DNA from: Rhizobium sp. ICMP 5592
GTDB taxonomy: Bacteria > Pseudomonadota > Alphaproteobacteria > Rhizobiales > Rhizobiaceae
Assembly (NCBI RefSeq): GCF_009498525.1
Contig: NZ_QSNT01000004.1
Span: 314,932-378,931, forward strand
DNA: 64,000 bases
Direction of reading: 5' to 3'
Numbering within the stretch: the stretch's first letter is position 1; each line of letters opens with the position of its first letter. The notes under the pieces are model-generated. The model had not been told where the DNA came from. It was given only the letters and a program-made list of their open reading frames with translations, and did no database searches. Positions 60,451 through 64,000 of the stretch are shown piece after piece. The position numbers were made by a program, and so were the translations under genes.

Positions 60451-60646
60451 ATCCGCTCCGCCCCATCCAATGGGCCGCCGGTAACTTGTGTCATTCTGTC
60501 GTACACCCGGCGGTTCCTACACTGCGGTACATTTCTTCTGGAAGCCGGACACATCCGGGATACGTCGCTCCGACCAAATTGGCCGCATTGCTGGTCGTGC
60601 CCCATCGCCGTCCAGAACCCGACCAACCGGTTTCAAGGAAACGACG

Positions 60647-62422
60647 ATGACACTTCTCATCATTGCCTATCTTGGAGGAGCGCTGACGATCCTCAGCCCA
60701 TGCATCCTTCCCATTCTCCCCTTCGTTTTTGCCCGGGCGGGACAGCCCTTTATCCGAAGCACACTGCCCATGCTGATCGGCATGAGTGTGACTTTCGCAC
60801 TGGTCGCGACGTTTGCAACGGTCGGCGGAAGTTGGGCGATCCATGCCAATGAATATGGTCGTCTCGCCGCGATCCTGCTTCTTGCGGTCTTTGGGGTCAG
60901 CCTTATGTCGCCATGGATTGCAAGCGTCATTACGCAGCCGGTCGTCGTCTTCGGCAACAGGCTGCTGAATGCGTCAGGCAAACCCGGCTCGGTACCGACT
61001 GCCGCCAGCTCCTTCATCCTCGGCGTTGCGACTGGGCTGCTCTGGGCACCCTGCGCCGGGCCGATCCTCGGCCTCGTTCTGACGGGTGCGGCATTGCAAG
61101 GCGCCAATCTCCAGACGACTTTTCTGCTGGTCGCTTATGCCGCTGGTGCCGCAACATCGCTTGCCGTTGCTCTCCTGGTCGGGGGCAAGATCCTTGTCGG
61201 CATGAAGCAGTCGCTCGGAGTCAGCGAGCGCATTCGCCAGGTGCTGGGTGCCACGGTTCTAGCCGGCGTTGCCGTCATTGCCCTTGGTCTGGACACCGGC
61301 CTCCTGGCGCGGCTTTCTTATGCCAGCACGGCCAGCTTCGAACAGTCCATGCTTGACCAACTGCATGAGAGGCCTGCCGCCGAGCTTTCTCCCGAAGTTA
61401 CCAGCAATGGCGCGGTGACTGCCGCCTTCGATGCAAAGCAGCCGTTTCGCAGCAATCTGCCTGTTGAAGGTCTCGCACCCTCACTGGATGGCGCCGTCGA
61501 ATGGCTGAACTCGCCGCCGCTGACGACTGAGCAGGTGCGCGGCAAGGTCGTCCTCGTGGATTTCTGGACGTATTCCTGCATCAACTGCATTCGCACCGTA
61601 CCTTACATCCGTGCCTGGGCTGAAAAATATAAAGATCAGGGCTTGGTTGTGATCGGTGTGCACGCCCCCGAATTCGCCTTTGAAAGGAAAGTCGACAATG
61701 TCAAAAAGGCGGTCGACGATTTCAAGATCGACTATCCGGTTGCGATCGACAACGACTACAAGATTTGGCGCGCTTTCGAGAACAGCTACTGGCCTGCGCA
61801 TTACCTGATCGATGCAAAGGGCCAGATCCGCTACCACCACTTCGGCGAAGGCAATTATCGCCAGACCGAGCAGGCGATCGAGGACCTTTTGCGCGACGCC
61901 GGTAGTGACATGGCCGCGACCGCGCCAGTGACGCCGGACGCAAAAGGCGCCGAGGCAAGTCCAGATCTCAAGAACATCCGTTCCGGCGAAAGCTATCTCG
62001 GCTACAAACGCGCCGCCGGCTTCGTCTCTCCGGAAGGCCTGCGTGCTGATGCCGCCAGCGCATACTCCATCGACGAACCGGGCCTGAATGAATGGGGCCT
62101 CTCCGGAACCTGGACGGTTGGTGCCGAGCAAGCCGTGCTGAACCAGCCGGATGGTAGCATCGTCTATCGTTTCAGCGCCCGCGACCTGCATCTGGTCGCC
62201 GGACCCGGCGCTGCCAACAAGCCGGTCCGCTTCCAGGTGACGATCGACGGCAAGGCTCCTGGAGCCAACCATGGCGCAGATACCGATGCTGACGGCTACG
62301 GCACAGTGACGTCGACAAAACTCTACCAACTCGTCCGCCAATCCGGCGACGTGGAGGAACGGAGGTTTGAAATCCGTTTCCTCGATCCAGGCGTCGAAGC
62401 CTACGCCTTCACATTCGGCTGA
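60647..62422 (+). CDS. dipZ: DipZ-type protein: CcdA membrane domain fused to thioredoxin domain
   Basis: From ATG 60647 (AAGGAAACG upstream) the protein is 591 residues. Residues 1-230 form a CcdA-like domain of about six helices with the redox cysteines in LTILSPCILPILPF and LLWAPCAGPI. A linker leads to a periplasmic thioredoxin-like domain (VVLVDFWTYSCINCIRTVPYIRAW, CxxC = CINC, near residue 310), and a C-terminal beta-sandwich (about 455-591) resembles a carbohydrate-binding module. It carries reducing power from cytoplasm to periplasm. Two exported proteins follow directly. Confidence 0.92.
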   Translation: MTLLIIAYLGGALTILSPCILPILPFVFARAGQPFIRSTLPMLIGMSVTFALVATFATVGGSWAIHANEYGRLAAILLLAVFGVSLMSPWIASVITQPVVVFGNRLLNASGKPGSVPTAASSFILGVATGLLWAPCAGPILGLVLTGAALQGANLQTTFLLVAYAAGAATSLAVALLVGGKILVGMKQSLGVSERIRQVLGATVLAGVAVIALGLDTGLLARLSYASTASFEQSMLDQLHERPAAELSPEVTSNGAVTAAFDAKQPFRSNLPVEGLAPSLDGAVEWLNSPPLTTEQVRGKVVLVDFWTYSCINCIRTVPYIRAWAEKYKDQGLVVIGVHAPEFAFERKVDNVKKAVDDFKIDYPVAIDNDYKIWRAFENSYWPAHYLIDAKGQIRYHHFGEGNYRQTEQAIEDLLRDAGSDMAATAPVTPDAKGAEASPDLKNIRSGESYLGYKRAAGFVSPEGLRADAASAYSIDEPGLNEWGLSGTWTVGAEQAVLNQPDGSIVYRFSARDLHLVAGPGAANKPVRFQVTIDGKAPGANHGADTDADGYGTVTSTKLYQLVRQSGDVEERRFEIRFLDPGVEAYAFTFG

Positions 62423-62472
62423 AACCTCGTCTCCCTTACCAAAACCACTCACAACAGACAGGAGTCAAACTC

Positions 62473-63240
62473 ATGAACCGTCACTACATCTCGACCCTCG
62501 CTCTCGCCTTCGCCACAAGCGTGATTGCCTTCGCAGCCCAGGCTGCCGACGTGAAAAACATCGTTATCGTGCATGGTGCGCTCGCCGATGGTTCGGGCTG
62601 GCGCAAGGCAACTGATATCCTCGTCCAGCGAGGCTTCAATGTCTCGATTGTACAGGAGCCGATCACGTCGCTTGCCGACGATATCGCCGCAACCAATCGG
62701 GTGCTCGACCTGCAGGACGGCCCGACGCTTCTCGTTGGTCACAGCTATGGCGGCATGGTGATCACCGAAGCCGGCCACAGCCCCATTGTCGCTGGTCTCG
62801 TGTATGTCGCCGCCTTCCAGCCGGACCGTGGCGAAAGCCTGCTCAGCCTCGCAAGCTCAAAGCCGGCTGGCGGCATGAATATCCGCGAAACGAAGGATGG
62901 CAAATATCTCTATCTCGACCCAGCCGCATTCGCGAACGACTTCGCCGCCGACCTGCCGAAGGACGACGCAGCGTTTCTGGCAAGATCACAGGTCTTCGCC
63001 TCGAAAGAAGCTTTTTCCGCCAAGGTCGGGGATCCCGCTTGGAAAACAAAGCAGAGCTGGTCAATCGTTGCTTCCGAAGACCACTCCATCAACCCTGAGC
63101 TGGAACGCGAAATGGCTAAGCGCGCGGGCAGCGTGGTGACCGAGATCAAGGCAAGCCACGCCGTATTCGCGTCGCAAGCTGAGAAGGTTGCCGACGTCAT
63201 CGAAGCAGCGGCGCGGCAAATTGGTGCAAAGAGCAAGTAA
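62473..63240 (+). CDS. Exported alpha/beta hydrolase
   Basis: The 255-residue protein has a signal peptide (YISTLALAFATSVIAFAAQA) and a compact alpha/beta-hydrolase fold of the MekA/salicylate-esterase-like subgroup: IVIVHGALADGSGWRKATDIL, the nucleophile serine in TLLVGHSYGGMVITEAG, YVAAFQPDRGES and the histidine in EIKASHAVFASQAEKVADVI. It follows dipZ after 50 bases and precedes the cupin gene after 77, so they probably share a transcript. Confidence 0.9.
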   Translation: MNRHYISTLALAFATSVIAFAAQAADVKNIVIVHGALADGSGWRKATDILVQRGFNVSIVQEPITSLADDIAATNRVLDLQDGPTLLVGHSYGGMVITEAGHSPIVAGLVYVAAFQPDRGESLLSLASSKPAGGMNIRETKDGKYLYLDPAAFANDFAADLPKDDAAFLARSQVFASKEAFSAKVGDPAWKTKQSWSIVASEDHSINPELEREMAKRAGSVVTEIKASHAVFASQAEKVADVIEAAARQIGAKSK

Positions 63241-63317
63241 GCGCATCTCCAAGTGCCGCACAACGATTTCCTCCACATCATTTATTCCTTCTTCGAGTAT
63301 CCCGAAAGGACACAGCC

Positions 63318-63716
63318 ATGAAACCGATCAACGCATTTGTCGCAGCCTTCCTGTTTCTCAGCGGCGGAATGGCGCCGTTGCAAGCGTTCGCCAATGAACC
63401 CCTGCTCCGTACGGATCTCATCAAGAGCGATATCGACGTGCCCGCCCACGAAGTTGTGCAGGTCCGCGTCGATTTTCTCCCGGGTGTGCTGGCCGCCCGG
63501 CATTCTCACCCCGGTGAAGAGATAGCCTATGTGATCGAAGGAACGCTTGAGTATAAATTGGACGGACGCGAGCCGGTCACCCTTTCGGCGGGTCAATCAC
63601 TCTTCATTCCGACCGGTGTTGCTCATTCGGCGCAAAATGTAGGCACTGGCAAAGCCTCGGAGCTTGCCACCTATATCGTCCAGAAAGGCCAGACCCTGGT
63701 CGTACCGTCAAAATAG
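63318..63716 (+). CDS. Exported cupin domain protein
   Basis: The 132-residue protein has a signal peptide (AFVAAFLFLSGGMAPLQAFA) and one cupin barrel: the first metal motif PGVLAARHSHPGEEIAYVIEG (two His and one Glu) and the second SAGQSLFIPTGVAHSAQNVG with a further His. It could bind a metal and act as a dioxygenase or a sensor in the periplasm. It is the last gene of the dipZ group and is followed at once by a strong hairpin. Confidence 0.9.
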   Translation: MKPINAFVAAFLFLSGGMAPLQAFANEPLLRTDLIKSDIDVPAHEVVQVRVDFLPGVLAARHSHPGEEIAYVIEGTLEYKLDGREPVTLSAGQSLFIPTGVAHSAQNVGTGKASELATYIVQKGQTLVVPSK

Positions 63717-63726
63717 CAACTTAGCC

Positions 63727-63770
63727 GCCAACATGCACAGGCAACGGTGGCGCCGCCTGTGCATGTTGGC
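63727..63770. terminator. Strong hairpin after the cupin gene
   Basis: GCCAACATGCACAGGC (63727-63742) and its exact reverse complement (63755-63770) form a 16-pair stem around a 12-base loop, starting 11 bases past the cupin stop. It should end the dipZ-hydrolase-cupin transcript, although no T tract follows. Confidence 0.65.
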
Positions 63771-64000
63771 ACTGTCCAGGACACGACAGCGATCGCCGCT
63801 TGGCATTGCCAGAATGCATTACGCCAAAAATTACGTCTGGATCGACAGGACAAGATTTGCCTCGGCGAGGCCGTATCGGTCTAACGCTCCGCGAGCGCAT
63901 TTGATCAAGCAAATAAGTCGATCGCCAGTCCTGTCGTCGTGTGATCCGGCGCAAAGTCTTGTCTGTGTGCCATCCACCGGGAGTACCGAGCCACTTGCAG
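63771..64000. other. Right end of the window, nothing recognised
   Basis: No coding frame with family similarity, RNA gene or repeat was seen in the last 230 bases. Confidence 0.4.

Noticed and set aside
1..64000. CRISPR arrays, prophage or integrase genes, rRNA or complete tRNA genes
   Set aside because: No regular spaced repeats, phage structural genes, attachment-site duplications or complete structural RNA folds were seen; the only mobile-element trace is the IS481 scar.

Overview
The window reads as a GC-rich alphaproteobacterial chromosome or megaplasmid, most like a Rhizobiaceae relative. This rests on the style of its proteins (rhizobial polyamine-type ABC operon, GcvA-like LysR, CbpA/CbpM pair, family 1 encapsulin) and is inference, not a database result. 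No rRNA, tRNA, CRISPR or replication origin was found. Nearly everything is ordinary protein-coding sequence plus a few decayed genes.

Layout. 0-14 kb: a truncated flavin monooxygenase divergent from a LysR regulator, an orphan osmoprotectant-binding protein, a GH3 beta-glucosidase, a MarR regulator, a complete polyamine-type ABC operon ending in an isochorismatase-like hydrolase, and an MGH1/GH63-like glycosidase. 14-23 kb: a patatin lipoprotein, an RND efflux pair, a divergent CpxR-like two-component system and a DUF3313 lipoprotein. Identical four-half-site CpxR-like boxes lie upstream of both the efflux/regulator pair and the lipoprotein. 23-28 kb: an IS481 remnant, two cyclic-di-GMP enzymes and a start-less cold-shock domain lying in frame after a stop codon. 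28-30 kb: an encapsulin nanocompartment with a DyP peroxidase carrying a C-terminal cargo tag.

30-51.5 kb is the most interesting part. A sensor kinase and an NtrC-type sigma-54 activator sit inside a block of protein-quality-control and stress genes: clpB, dnaK-cbpA-cbpM, hdeD-grpE, moeA-mscS, an FdhF/YdeP molybdo-oxidoreductase with a cydAB-type bd oxidase and a tiny CydX-like subunit, a CDF transporter and a bestrophin. Four consensus sigma-54 promoters and one with a degenerate -12 element precede five of these units. Each has an upstream GACA-N3-TGTC palindrome centred 59-61 bp from the -24 element, with a second palindrome about 22-23 bp further out (degenerate at moeA). I infer a dedicated sigma-54-controlled stress regulon driven by the embedded kinase/activator pair, in place of the usual sigma-32 or HrcA control of chaperones.

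51.5-64 kb: secreted hydrolases, a LysE exporter, a CoA transferase, a decayed YrdB/TetR pair, an Ohr peroxidase with a small secreted peptide, an EnvZ/OmpR-like system, a DipZ thiol-disulfide protein, two alpha/beta hydrolases and a cupin. A shared GATAC-type direct repeat upstream of ohr and dipZ suggests both are targets of the local OmpR-type regulator.
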